From Orlajensenia sp037404875 (lineage in GTDB: Bacteria; Actinomycetota; Actinomycetes; Actinomycetales; Microbacteriaceae), in assembly GCF_037404875.1 (NCBI RefSeq), contig NZ_JBBELO010000033.1:1-64000 (forward strand): 64,000 nucleotides of DNA. The letters are read 5' to 3'. The position numbers and the translations under genes are program-made. The notes below the pieces were generated by a model. It saw nothing but the letters and a program-made list of their open reading frames with translations, was not told the origin of the DNA and made no database searches. Shown here piece by piece: positions 1-7,217 of the stretch (the stretch's first letter is position 1; each line of letters starts with the position of its first letter).

Positions 1-276
1 CACTGTCTTCGTCGTGGCGCCGTTGCGTGAGTTGTCGTAGAACCTAGCTTCCGGGTCGCCCTTCTCGTAACCCAGATGCTCGGTCAGCTCAGCTTGCAAA
101 CCCCGCTCGAGGGCCGCCTTGATCAGGCCGGGCACGAAGCCGCCCTCGCCGGTGAGCTGCAGCTGCCCGGCATCGATCTGCGCGTACAACGCGTCCAGCC
201 CACCAGTGGCCTCGAGCTCGTGCACAGCATCACGCGCAGCCTGCCGCTGCGCCTTCTTCTGATCCGTCATAGACAT
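1..276 (-). CDS. IS256 family transposase, N-terminal fragment (window edge)
   Basis: The complement of 276-1 encodes 92 residues with no stop, beginning MSMTDQKKAQRQ and including the segment LTEHLGYEKGDPEARFYDNS, which is the hallmark N-terminal region of mutator-type (IS256) transposases (EHLGY-x-K/R-x-DP, then NSRNG). A second in-frame ATG lies two codons later at 270. The DDE catalytic residues would lie beyond the window. The protein would catalyse copy or cut-and-paste transposition of its element. Whether the gene is intact cannot be judged here. Confidence 0.85.
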   Translation of the reverse strand, partial: MSMTDQKKAQRQAARDAVHELEATGGLDALYAQIDAGQLQLTGEGGFVPGLIKAALERGLQAELTEHLGYEKGDPEARFYDNSRNGATTKTV

Positions 277-335
277 CAGTCTTGAATCCCTTCAGACCGA
301 CCCGCCAGCTCTTACACAGAGAATCTGACACCCTC
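1..335 (-). mobile_element. IS256-type insertion sequence, 5' part, cut by window edge
   Basis: This is the left part of an IS256 (mutator-type) element read leftwards and running off position 1. It holds the first 92 codons of the transposase. The outer end probably lies near 305-335, where the complement reads as a typical family terminal sequence (GGTGTCAGATTCTCTGTGTA). The IS3 reading frame resumes immediately beyond it, without its own start, so this element appears to have inserted into or recombined with the IS3 copy. The exact junction is inferred; target duplication cannot be tested with one end missing. Confidence 0.7.
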
Positions 336-1210
336 GTGTCCTGACCGAACGGGTCGGGTACCGGATCGCCCTGAGCACCTATTACGCGTTCAAAACACGC
401 CCGCCCTCGCAACGCGCCGTCGACGACGCGTCGCTGATCGCGGTGATCCGTGTCGTGCACGAGGAGAACTACTCCTGCTACGGGGTGCTGAAGATGTGGC
501 GCACCCTGCGCCGCCGCGGCATCGACATCGGCCGGGACCGTACTGCTCGGCTGATGCGGGCGGCGGGCCTGTCCGGTGCGATCCGCGGCCGGCACCACAC
601 CATCACGACCACCGCCTCGAAGGGGGCGCCCAGGCACCCTGATCTCGTACATCGCGGCTGGGATGTGGTCGAACCCGACCGGGTGTGGGTGGCGGACTTC
701 ACCTATGTGTGGACCTACCAAGGCTTCGCCTACGTGGCGTTCATCACCGACGTGGCCTCCCGTCACATCCTGGGCTGGACGGTATCGCTGTCCAAGGAGA
801 CCACCCTGGTCGCGACAGCACTGGATCAGGCGCTGCATCTGCGCCGACGCGGACCAGCACAGTTCACCACCCGCGGGCTGGTGCATCACTCCGATGCCGG
901 CTCGCAGTACACGTCGATCGCGTTGACCGAGCAACTGCGCGAGGCCGGCATCGCCGGATCGATCGGCACCGTCGGCGACGCTCTCGATAACGCTCTGATG
1001 GAATCCACCATCGGCCTGTACAAGACCGAACTGATCCACGCCGGCCGCGGGCGCACCTGGCCCAGCCGGCAAGCCGTCGAGGTCGCCACCGCCAACTGGG
1101 TGCATTGGTTCAACGAGCATCGACTGCACTCCGGGATCGGTTACCGAACCCCGATCGAGTACGAGACTGATTACCATCAGAACCACGCCCAGGAACCCCT
1201 GTCCGCGTGA
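329..1210 (+). pseudogene. IS3 family transposase OrfB, 5'-truncated
   Basis: An open frame starts just after a TGA at 326-328 and ends with TGA at 1208-1210. Its first plausible initiation codon is a GTG at 443, but IS3 OrfB-like sequence (VLTERVGYRIALSTYYAFK) already begins near 338, so the N-terminus has been cut off. The integrase core is present: VWVADFTY (first Asp), HHSDAGSQY (second Asp) and DNALMESTIGLYKTELI (Glu), matching the DDE triad. The HTH_21 region GVLKMWRTLRRRGIDIGRDR precedes it. Because orfA and the frameshift-fused N-terminus are missing, autonomous transposition is unlikely. Confidence 0.85.
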
Positions 1211-1243
1211 ACACGAAGCCTCCATCAAACACAGTGCGGTTCA
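336..1243 (+). mobile_element. IS3-type insertion sequence remnant (left end missing)
   Basis: The segment contains most of orfB of an IS3-family element and its right end. orfA and the first residues of orfB are absent, replaced by the IS256-type element on the left. The right terminal inverted repeat probably ends with GTGCGGTTCA at 1234-1243. The flanking DNA then reads GGCTCAGGG, the second half of the CTTCGACAGGCTCAGGG repeat that also occurs at 1359-1377. This suggests the IS3 copy landed inside one of those repeats. The left target copy is lost, so this is inference. Confidence 0.6.
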
Positions 1244-1358
1244 GGCTCAGGGAACGGTGGCTGGGTTTCACGCCGGCGGTCGGCTCGTGAGGGTGGCTGG
1301 GTCGGGACGTGTGTTCGCTTAGCTGGTCGAAGCGTCGTGCCGTCCGTGTGGGTCGCGG

Positions 1359-1377
1359 CCCTTCGACAGGCTCAGGG
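1359..1377 (+). repeat. Copy of interspersed repeat CCCTTCGACAGGCTCAGGG
   Basis: This 19-bp sequence is the reverse complement of the core in the triple tandem repeat at 40040-40108. A half copy (GGCTCAGGG) lies at 1244-1252, directly after the IS3 right end. The region 1244-1440 around it also repeats shorter strings (GGGTCGGGACG, GGTGGCTGG), looks degenerate and shows no coding potential. Confidence 0.75.
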
Positions 1378-1448
1378 GGCGGCGGCTGAGTTTCGACGGA
1401 CGCTCGGGTCGGGACGGTGGCTGGCCGGGGGCGCGCATCCGGCGGGAG

Positions 1449-1506
1449 TCATCCACAGGAGTTATCCACAGGGTTATTAACACTGGGGATAGTTACACAG
1501 GTGTAA
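1449..1506. promoter_or_regulatory. DnaA-box-like cluster and adjoining palindrome
   Basis: A perfect DnaA box TTATCCACA lies at 1462-1470, with a one-mismatch copy TCATCCACA at 1449-1457 and a weaker TTATTAACA at 1474-1482. A palindrome TTACAC-AG-GTGTAA follows at 1493-1506. The cluster is in the non-coding stretch 1211-1581 and is locally AT-richer than its surroundings. The crgA-pknB region is usually close to the chromosomal origin in actinobacteria, so DnaA binding is plausible. True oriC normally lies between dnaA and dnaN, which are not in this window. Confidence 0.5.
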
Positions 1507-1532
1507 TTGCCGTGAACGGGGGGTAAAGGCAC

Positions 1533-1563
1533 AAAAAAGTGGCCGCCGATGTTCGGCGGCCAC
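1533..1563 (-). terminator. Rho-independent terminator of crgA
   Basis: A perfect 11-bp stem (GTGGCCGCCGA at 1539-1549 with TCGGCGGCCAC at 1553-1563, 3-nt loop) is followed, on the leftward strand, by six T residues (complement of A 1533-1538). It lies 18 bp beyond the crgA stop codon. Confidence 0.9.
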
Positions 1564-1581
1564 CTCGAAGCTGGTTTCGCG

Positions 1582-1824
1582 TCAGCGCCAGCGAATCGTC
1601 ATGAGGAACCCGACCATGCTGATTCCGAAGCCGACGAGGATGTTCCACGAGCCGATCGCGGCGATCGGCAGCGTTCCCTGGCTCACGTAGAAGACGATGA
1701 TCCAGATGAGCCCCAGCAGGAGGAAGCTGACCATGAGCGGCTTGAACCAGACGGGGTTGGGAGCGTCTTCGCTGCTGCGTACCGTGGCCTGGCGCTCAGG
1801 CTTCGTTGTCTTCGTGCGTGCCAT
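1582..1824 (-). CDS. crgA: Cell division protein CrgA
   Basis: The 80-residue protein has a short basic N-terminus (MARTKTTKPERQ), the CrgA signature NPVWFKPLM, and two transmembrane segments (about residues 27-47 and 58-77) separated by a short loop. CrgA is a small actinobacterial membrane protein that interacts with FtsZ, FtsQ and PBPs and helps place the division machinery. The ATG at 1824 gives the normal family length; an upstream in-frame extension lacks family similarity and would overlap the divergent sortase gene. The position next to the sortase/pabA/pknB cluster matches the conserved actinobacterial gene order. Confidence 0.93.
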   Translation of the reverse strand: MARTKTTKPERQATVRSSEDAPNPVWFKPLMVSFLLLGLIWIIVFYVSQGTLPIAAIGSWNILVGFGISMVGFLMTIRWR

Positions 1825-1831
1825 GCCCGCG

Positions 1832-1863
1832 ATTCTATCCTGCTCGGGTTGCCACCTTAGAAT
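1832..1863. promoter_or_regulatory. Divergent promoters for crgA and sortase gene, possibly leaderless
   Basis: Two TAGAAT hexamers face opposite ways: one on the leftward strand at 1837-1832, 7 nt before the crgA ATG, and one on the rightward strand at 1858-1863, 6 nt before the sortase ATG. A TAGAAT -10 element at this distance places the start of transcription at or next to the A of the ATG, as in leaderless actinobacterial genes. No convincing -35 hexamers are visible. A GAGG at 1865-1868 could act as a ribosome site for the sortase if its transcript starts earlier. Confidence 0.45.
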
Positions 1864-1869
1864 CGAGGC

Positions 1870-2715
1870 ATGACGGACGCCGGCACTGGGCAGCCGCGCT
1901 CCGATGAGATCGACGAGTCCACGGTGGCTCACTCGAATTCACAGGGCGCACATCGGGCCAGACGACCGCGCCCCCGCGCCACGCTCGTGAGCGTGCTGGG
2001 CGAGCTCCTCATCACCGCCGGCGTGCTGGTGCTGCTCTTCATCGGCTGGCAGCTCTGGTGGAACGACTGGATCACTGCCACCCAGCAGACCTCGGCCGCG
2101 GCCGATCAGAGCCAGAAGTGGATCGAACAGTCGCGCGCCACGGAGCATCCCGATCCGACGGCGGCACCCACGACGACACCGATTGCCGATCCTCCCGTGC
2201 TCGCCGCTCCCGCCGAGGGCAAGGCCTTCGGTGTGCTCTACGTTCCACGCTTCGGCGACACCTACCAGCGCAACATCGCCCAGGGCGCCGGTCTCGACGT
2301 TCTGAACAGCACCAAGCTCGGCATCGGCCACTACCCCGACACGCAGATGCCGGGGCAGGTGGGCAACTTCGCCATCGCATCCCATCGCAGCGCGTACGGC
2401 GGCGGCATGCACGTTCTCAACGAATTCCAGCTCGGCGATCCGATCATCGTGCAGACGCAGGACGGCTGGTACACGTACCGCTTCCGCAACCTGCAGTACG
2501 TGACCGCCGACCACGTCGAGGTGCTGAACGCGGTACCCACCGTTGACGGAGCGACGCCCACCGACCGCATCATCACGCTGACCACCTGCAATCCGCTCTA
2601 CTCCACGGCTGAGCGGATGATCGCGTACGGCGTCTTCGATGACTTCCGTCCCACATCCGCCGGACCGCCGGATGCGATCGCGGGACTCGTCGCTGCTCAG
2701 GCGAGCGCGGGATAG
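1870..2715 (+). CDS. srtE: Class E sortase
   Basis: The 281-residue protein has a basic cytoplasmic N-terminus, one transmembrane segment (about 40-63), a Pro/Thr-rich linker (about 95-113) and a C-terminal sortase fold. The catalytic triad is visible: His172 in ASHRSAYG, Cys240 in TLTTCNPLYS and Arg249 in TAERMIAYG. Class E sortases anchor actinobacterial proteins carrying LAXTG-type signals to the cell wall. The gene is first in a rightward set with a 52-codon membrane-protein gene and pabA. A potential substrate-like motif, LAATG, occurs in the VaFE protein at 29683-31059, though in an unusual place. Confidence 0.93.
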   Translation: MTDAGTGQPRSDEIDESTVAHSNSQGAHRARRPRPRATLVSVLGELLITAGVLVLLFIGWQLWWNDWITATQQTSAAADQSQKWIEQSRATEHPDPTAAPTTTPIADPPVLAAPAEGKAFGVLYVPRFGDTYQRNIAQGAGLDVLNSTKLGIGHYPDTQMPGQVGNFAIASHRSAYGGGMHVLNEFQLGDPIIVQTQDGWYTYRFRNLQYVTADHVEVLNAVPTVDGATPTDRIITLTTCNPLYSTAERMIAYGVFDDFRPTSAGPPDAIAGLVAAQASAG

Positions 2716-2725
2716 GGGGAGAGAC

Positions 2726-2884
2726 ATGTATGCAGCCCTGTGGCACGTTCTGCCCGGCCCTTGGTGGGTGCGGGTGCTGATTCTCCTCGTTCTGCTGGCC
2801 GCCGTGCTGTTCACGCTCGCGACCTGGGTGTTCCCGGTGATCGACCAGCTCATCAACCCCACGGAAGCGACGGTCGGAACATGA
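2726..2884 (+). CDS. Small single-span membrane protein
   Basis: This 52-residue protein (MYAALWHVLPGPWWVRVLI...) has one transmembrane helix at about residues 18-40 and a short polar C-terminus. GGGGGAGAG just upstream of the ATG at 2726 is a strong ribosome site, and the stop codon overlaps the pabA start as ATGA at 2881-2884, so the two are translationally coupled. Function is not recognisable. Its placement between a sortase gene and pabA suggests a conserved small gene that automatic annotation may miss; the strong ribosome site and exact coupling are the main evidence that it is real. Confidence 0.8.
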   Translation: MYAALWHVLPGPWWVRVLILLVLLAAVLFTLATWVFPVIDQLINPTEATVGT

Positions 2885-3516
2885 CTCGCGTGCTCGTCAT
2901 CGACAACTACGACAGCTTCGTCTACACGCTCAACGGGTACCTGCAGGAACTGGGCGCCGAGACGGATGTGGTGCGCAACGACGCCTTCCCGCCCGAGGAG
3001 GCGGCGGAGCGCATCGCGCAGTACGACGCAGTGCTCGTCTCTCCCGGACCGGGCAAGCCGGCGGACGCCGGCGTATCGATTCCGGTGGTCCGAGCGGCGT
3101 TCGACTCTCGTACGCCGGTTCTCGGGGTCTGCCTCGGACACCAGGCCATCGCCGAGGCCTTCGGTGCCACGGTGACGAACGCCGAGGAACTCATGCACGG
3201 CAAGACGTCGGTCGTCTCGCACGACGAGAGCCCGCTCTTCGACGATGTGCCGGAGCCGTTCACGGCAACGCGGTACCACTCGCTCGCGGTCGTGGACGGG
3301 ACGGTTCCGCCGGAGCTGCTGGTGACGGCGCGCACGCCGGGCGGCGTGATCATGGCACTGCGCCACGAGGATGCCCCGCTCTACGGGGTGCAGTTCCATC
3401 CCGAATCTGTGCTCACCGAGGGCGGCTACACGCTTCTGGGCAACTGGCTCGAGAGCGCCGGCCTCGCCGGTGCCCGCGAAGCCGCGAAGGGCAAGACGCC
3501 GCTCGTCAAGCTGTAG
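2881..3516 (+). CDS. pabA: Glutamine amidotransferase component II of aminodeoxychorismate/anthranilate synthase
   Basis: The 211-residue protein is a class I glutamine amidotransferase. The N-terminus reads VLVIDNYDSFVYTL, the oxyanion region is SPGPG (residues 54-58), the nucleophile is Cys84 in GVCLGHQAI, and the triad is completed by His173 and Glu175 in QFHPES. It releases ammonia from glutamine for the chorismate-using partner subunit in p-aminobenzoate (folate) or tryptophan synthesis; sequence alone does not separate PabA from TrpG. In the equivalent actinobacterial locus the gene is called trpG/pabA. It overlaps the small membrane-protein gene by 4 nt and converges on pknB. Confidence 0.93.
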   Translation: MTRVLVIDNYDSFVYTLNGYLQELGAETDVVRNDAFPPEEAAERIAQYDAVLVSPGPGKPADAGVSIPVVRAAFDSRTPVLGVCLGHQAIAEAFGATVTNAEELMHGKTSVVSHDESPLFDDVPEPFTATRYHSLAVVDGTVPPELLVTARTPGGVIMALRHEDAPLYGVQFHPESVLTEGGYTLLGNWLESAGLAGAREAAKGKTPLVKL

Positions 3517-3538
3517 GCCGTCGCCCCCGCATCGGGAA

Positions 3539-3622
3539 CGCAGTTCGGGCGGGTGTGTCAGATCGACATCGCAGATTTCGCGAGTGTGGACAGGTCAACA
3601 CCCACGGATTCTGCGGGTTCGG
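3539..3622. repeat. Three units of the dispersed palindromic repeat (two inverted, one direct)
   Basis: Between the convergent pabA and pknB genes lie three diverged copies of the same core that fills 25932-26458 (CACCCACCGAATCTGCGG). Copies at 3539-3557 and 3570-3588 are in inverse orientation (CGCAG...GGGTG) and the copy at 3597-3617 is direct. The second and third can pair as an imperfect hairpin with a short loop, which could serve as a bidirectional terminator for the flanking convergent genes. No other terminator is visible in this gap. Confidence 0.7.
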
Positions 3623-3655
3623 TTTCGTTCGGCGGATGCCATCGCTGGCGCGGCG

Positions 3656-5350
3656 TCAGCCGGCGCAGTAGCTGAGGTCGACCGTCGACTTCTGCGGCAC
3701 GTCGCCCGGCGAGACCGACTGGCGCGTGATCGGCAGGTTGGGCTGCTGCGGGCATGACGGGTCGGGGACGGCGTTCGGCGTGAGTTGCAGGTTCGCGCTC
3801 TGCAGCGTGTCGGTGGCCGCGTTCAGGGTCTGGCCGGTGAGGTCGGGCAGGGTCACGAGTCCGCTCGAGACCACGAAGTTCACGGTCGAGCCGGAGTCGA
3901 CCGAGGTGTTCGCAACCGGATCGGTGCGCAGCACGACGTCGCCGGCGATCGTCGGAGAGTTCTCCTTCGTCACCGATCCCTGGGTCAGCCCGGCCGTGCC
4001 GACGGCGTTCTGCGCATCCGTGATCGGCTGATTGGTCACATCCGGCACCGGCACTTGGGTCTTACCGCTCGAGACGTACACGGTCACGAAGGTTCCGGGG
4101 GAGACGGTCTGGCCCTCGGGAGGATCGGTGCGGGTTACCTTCCCCTTCTCGACAGTGGCGCTCGTCTCGCTCACCTGCGTGGCCGAGAGGTCGACGTCGG
4201 CGAGCTTGGCCGAGGCCTCTTCGAAGGTCAGGCCGGTGAGCGCGGGAACGGCGCGCGAGGCGGCCGGGATGTCATTGGTCGGCGCCAGGTTGAAGACCCA
4301 GAAGATGACGGCCGCCACGATGACGATGACACTCAGGATGCCGGCCCAGATCCAGATGGCCGGTGGCCGGCGCTGCGTGCGCACCATGCGGTCGTCTTCG
4401 GCCAACTGCTTGAAGGCGAGTTCTGTGCTCGTCGTGATGGGCGGCGGCTCACCGAAGAGCGTCGTGGGCTCTTCGTTCTTCTTGTGGATCGGCAGGCGCC
4501 CGGATGCGGCGATCTCGAGATCCGCACGGAACTCGGCGGCCGTCTGATAGCGGTCGAAGCGGTCCTTCTGCAGGGCCTTGGCCACGACCATGTCGAGGGC
4601 GGGGGAGACCTTGTGGTTGATGGAGCTGGGCTTGCTCGCCGTCTCGCTCACGTGCTGGTACGCCACGGCGACTGGAGTGTCGCCGCGGAAGGGCGGCCGT
4701 CCGGTGAGCATCTCGAACAGAACGACGCCGGCCGAGTACAGGTCGGTGCGGGCGTCGACGAGTTCGCCCTTGGCCTGCTCAGGCGAGAAGTACGAGGCGG
4801 TGCCGAGGATCGCCGTCGTCTGCGCCACCGTCGTGGTGGAGTCGGAGATGGCCCGGGCGATGCCGAAGTCCATGACCTTCACCTGGCCGGTCTTCGTGAT
4901 CATGATGTTGCCCGGCTTGATGTCGCGGTGCACGACCCCGGCACGGTGGGAGTACTCCAGCGCGGTCAGCACTCCCTCGAGGATGCGGACCGCCTCCTGC
5001 GGATCGAGGGCGCCACCGCGGATGAGGTCTTTGAGCAGCCGCCCGTCGACGTACTCCATGATGATGAAGGGCTGTTGCGTCTCGTGGCCGCCGGCATCCC
5101 GGACGGTCTCCTCGCCGGCGTCGAAGACGCGCACGATGGTCGGATGCGCCATGCGGGCGGCCGCCTGCGCCTCCTGACGGAAACGGGTGCGGAAGGCCGG
5201 ATCGAGGGCCAGCGACGGCTTCAGCAGCTTGATCGCGACGGTACGACCCAGACGGGTGTCGGTGCCCAGATGCACCTCGGACATGCCGCCGCGCCCCAAG
5301 AGGTCACCGACGCGGTAGCGGCCTGCGAGCAGGCGGCCATCGTCAGTCAA
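3656..5350 (-). CDS. pknB: Serine/threonine protein kinase with PASTA repeats (PknB)
   Basis: This 564-residue kinase has a cytoplasmic catalytic domain (about 12-275): glycine loop GRGGMSEV, Lys41, HRDIKPGN (Asp143), DFG 161-163 and the activation loop TTTVAQTTAILGTASYFSPEQ region. A juxtamembrane linker is followed by one transmembrane helix (about 331-354) and three extracellular PASTA modules (about 367-432, 436-501, 503-562). PknB kinases bind peptidoglycan fragments or lipid II through PASTA and phosphorylate division and cell-wall proteins. The FSPEQ replaces the more usual LSPEQ. It ends 140 bp from pabA and is the last gene of the leftward cluster; the 166-bp gap to pknA is the widest in it. 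Confidence 0.96.
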   Translation of the reverse strand: MTDDGRLLAGRYRVGDLLGRGGMSEVHLGTDTRLGRTVAIKLLKPSLALDPAFRTRFRQEAQAAARMAHPTIVRVFDAGEETVRDAGGHETQQPFIIMEYVDGRLLKDLIRGGALDPQEAVRILEGVLTALEYSHRAGVVHRDIKPGNIMITKTGQVKVMDFGIARAISDSTTTVAQTTAILGTASYFSPEQAKGELVDARTDLYSAGVVLFEMLTGRPPFRGDTPVAVAYQHVSETASKPSSINHKVSPALDMVVAKALQKDRFDRYQTAAEFRADLEIAASGRLPIHKKNEEPTTLFGEPPPITTSTELAFKQLAEDDRMVRTQRRPPAIWIWAGILSVIVIVAAVIFWVFNLAPTNDIPAASRAVPALTGLTFEEASAKLADVDLSATQVSETSATVEKGKVTRTDPPEGQTVSPGTFVTVYVSSGKTQVPVPDVTNQPITDAQNAVGTAGLTQGSVTKENSPTIAGDVVLRTDPVANTSVDSGSTVNFVVSSGLVTLPDLTGQTLNAATDTLQSANLQLTPNAVPDPSCPQQPNLPITRQSVSPGDVPQKSTVDLSYCAG

Positions 5351-5516
5351 TGCGAACTCCTGATTCTCGTCGCCATCCCCCGGCGCCGATCTGGGCGATC
5401 CTTCGTGGTACCCGTCCCCTGGGCGAGCCCATCGAACGGCGGTGCATGCATTTCGGACCCTTCGGCAGCCTCGGGGCCCGGCGGTGAAAGCTTATCCGAG
5501 CCGACTGAAGCCTGCC

Positions 5517-7217
5517 TTAGGGCGCGACGACCGTCACGTTGAGCGGATCGGACTGCGGCGAGCTGACTTGGCCGCAGAAGTACTGCAGCGTGGCCTGGAA
5601 GCTCGTGCCCACGTCACCGGTCGTGACCACCGCGGTGCGTGAGCCGCCCGGCGTCTGGTCCTGCACCTTGATGGTGGCGTTGCCGCCGGTCACCGACAAC
5701 TGGAAGCCCGAGAGCGTCTGGCCCGACGGGCAGGACTGGTTGTCCCAGACGATGGTCGCCTCGCCCTTCTGCACAGTCGTGTTGGTGATGCCGCCCTGGA
5801 GCCGCGGTGCGGTCGCCTTATCGGGCTGCACCACGTCACCGTAGACGGTGAAGGTGATCAGGGTTCCGGGGTCGAGGTTGCCGGTCGGATTGACGGCATA
5901 GACGGTTCCCACCTTGGCGGGGTCGGTCGCGGCGTTGCCCGTGGTCACGGTGACCGTGAGTCCGAGGCCCTCGGCCTTGGTACGCGCGTCGTCTCCGCTG
6001 AGGCCGACGAAGTCCGCCTCGGCCACGGGAACCTTGGTCGGGGTCGGCGGGGTGGTCTGCGTCGGAGTCGGCGAGGGCTTCTGCGTCGGCGTCGAGGAGG
6101 CGGTGGTCGACTGGGTGGGCGCGGGCTCGTCGCCCGACTTGACGGCGAGAGAGATGATCCAGATGATCGCGATCATGGCCAAGAGGGCGATCAGCACGAT
6201 CAGCGGCCACGTCCACGGGCTGCGCTTCTTCTTCTCGGCCTGCATAGCATCCGTGCGGGTCGTGGGCGCGACGGCGACGGGCTGCGGGAGAACGGTGGTC
6301 GCCGCACTCGTCGAGGTCGTCGACTGCGGCATGAGCATGGTGGCGGCCGTTGCCGCTCCACCGAGCACGGCGGGAACGGCCGCTGCTGCGGCCTGCACGT
6401 CTCCGCGACGCAGGGCGGATGCCGCACGGCCGAGGTGCGCAGCCGACGCCGGCCGGTCCGCGGGATTCTTGGCGATGCACGCGAACACGAGGTTGCGCAC
6501 CGGCTCCGAGACCGTGACGGGAAGGTCGGGCGGCGTCTCGTTGATCTGGGCCATGGCGATGGCCACCTGCGACTCACCCGTGAACGGCCGGCGACCCGCG
6601 AGGCACTCGTAGGCCACGATTCCGAGCGAGTAGATGTCGGTCGTGGGCGAGGCGGGGTGGCCGGATGCCTGCTCAGGGGAGAGGTACTGCACCGTTCCCA
6701 TGACCTGGCCCGTGGCGGTCAGCGGAACCTGGTCGGCGATGCGCGCGATGCCGAAGTCGGTGATCTTCACCCGTCCATCGGGGGTGATCAGCAGGTTGCC
6801 CGGCTTGATGTCGCGGTGCACGAGTCCTGCTGCGTGGGCGGCATGCAGCGCAGCGGCGGTCTGCGCGACGATGTCGAGCACCTTGTCGGTCGAGAGCACG
6901 TGCTCACGCTCGAGGATGGAGGAGAGCGCCTCGCCGGGCACGAGCTCCATCACGAGGTAAGCGCTGCCGTCCTCCTCGCCGTAGTCGAAGACGTTCGCGA
7001 TGCCCTCGTGGTTCACCAGCGCGGCATGGCGGGCCTCGGCGCGGAACCGCTCGAGGAACCCGGGGTCACCGAGATATTCGTCTTTGAGAATCTTTATGGC
7101 GACTTGGCGGCCGATGACGAGATCTGTGGCCTGCCACACCTCGCCCATGCCGCCGATGGCAATGCGCGATTGCAGCTCGTAGCGCCCCCCGAAGGTGAGC
7201 CCTGCCGTGGGTCTCAT
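5517..7217 (-). CDS. pknA: Serine/threonine protein kinase (PknA-type) with extracellular Ig-like tail
   Basis: The 566-residue protein has a kinase domain (about 13-265) with GGMGEV, Lys42, HRDIKPGN (Asp136), DFG 154-156 and YLSPEQ. An Ala/Thr-rich linker leads to one transmembrane helix (about 338-361). The outside part has a Thr/Pro-rich stretch, one PASTA-like module (VPVAEADFVGL... to FTVYG) and a C-terminal beta-rich region with two cysteines (NQSCPSG and YFCGQ) resembling an Ig/Fn3 fold. PknA of mycobacteria lacks such an ectodomain, so the name is assigned by position and kinase sequence. The start codon overlaps the pbpA stop as ATGA (7214-7217). Confidence 0.93.
   Translation of the reverse strand: MRPTAGLTFGGRYELQSRIAIGGMGEVWQATDLVIGRQVAIKILKDEYLGDPGFLERFRAEARHAALVNHEGIANVFDYGEEDGSAYLVMELVPGEALSSILEREHVLSTDKVLDIVAQTAAALHAAHAAGLVHRDIKPGNLLITPDGRVKITDFGIARIADQVPLTATGQVMGTVQYLSPEQASGHPASPTTDIYSLGIVAYECLAGRRPFTGESQVAIAMAQINETPPDLPVTVSEPVRNLVFACIAKNPADRPASAAHLGRAASALRRGDVQAAAAAVPAVLGGAATAATMLMPQSTTSTSAATTVLPQPVAVAPTTRTDAMQAEKKKRSPWTWPLIVLIALLAMIAIIWIISLAVKSGDEPAPTQSTTASSTPTQKPSPTPTQTTPPTPTKVPVAEADFVGLSGDDARTKAEGLGLTVTVTTGNAATDPAKVGTVYAVNPTGNLDPGTLITFTVYGDVVQPDKATAPRLQGGITNTTVQKGEATIVWDNQSCPSGQTLSGFQLSVTGGNATIKVQDQTPGGSRTAVVTTGDVGTSFQATLQYFCGQVSSPQSDPLNVTVVAP

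Noticed and set aside
443..1210. Intact IS3 transposase beginning at GTG 443
   Set aside because: Homologous residues already occur upstream of 443 and orfA is missing, so the gene is a 5'-truncated remnant.
1449..1506. Chromosomal replication origin
   Set aside because: Only two good DnaA boxes are present and dnaA/dnaN are not adjacent; kept as a DnaA-box-like cluster only.
3785..5542. 585-codon open frame antisense to pknB
   Set aside because: It is the complement of a well-supported kinase gene and shows only biased low-complexity composition.
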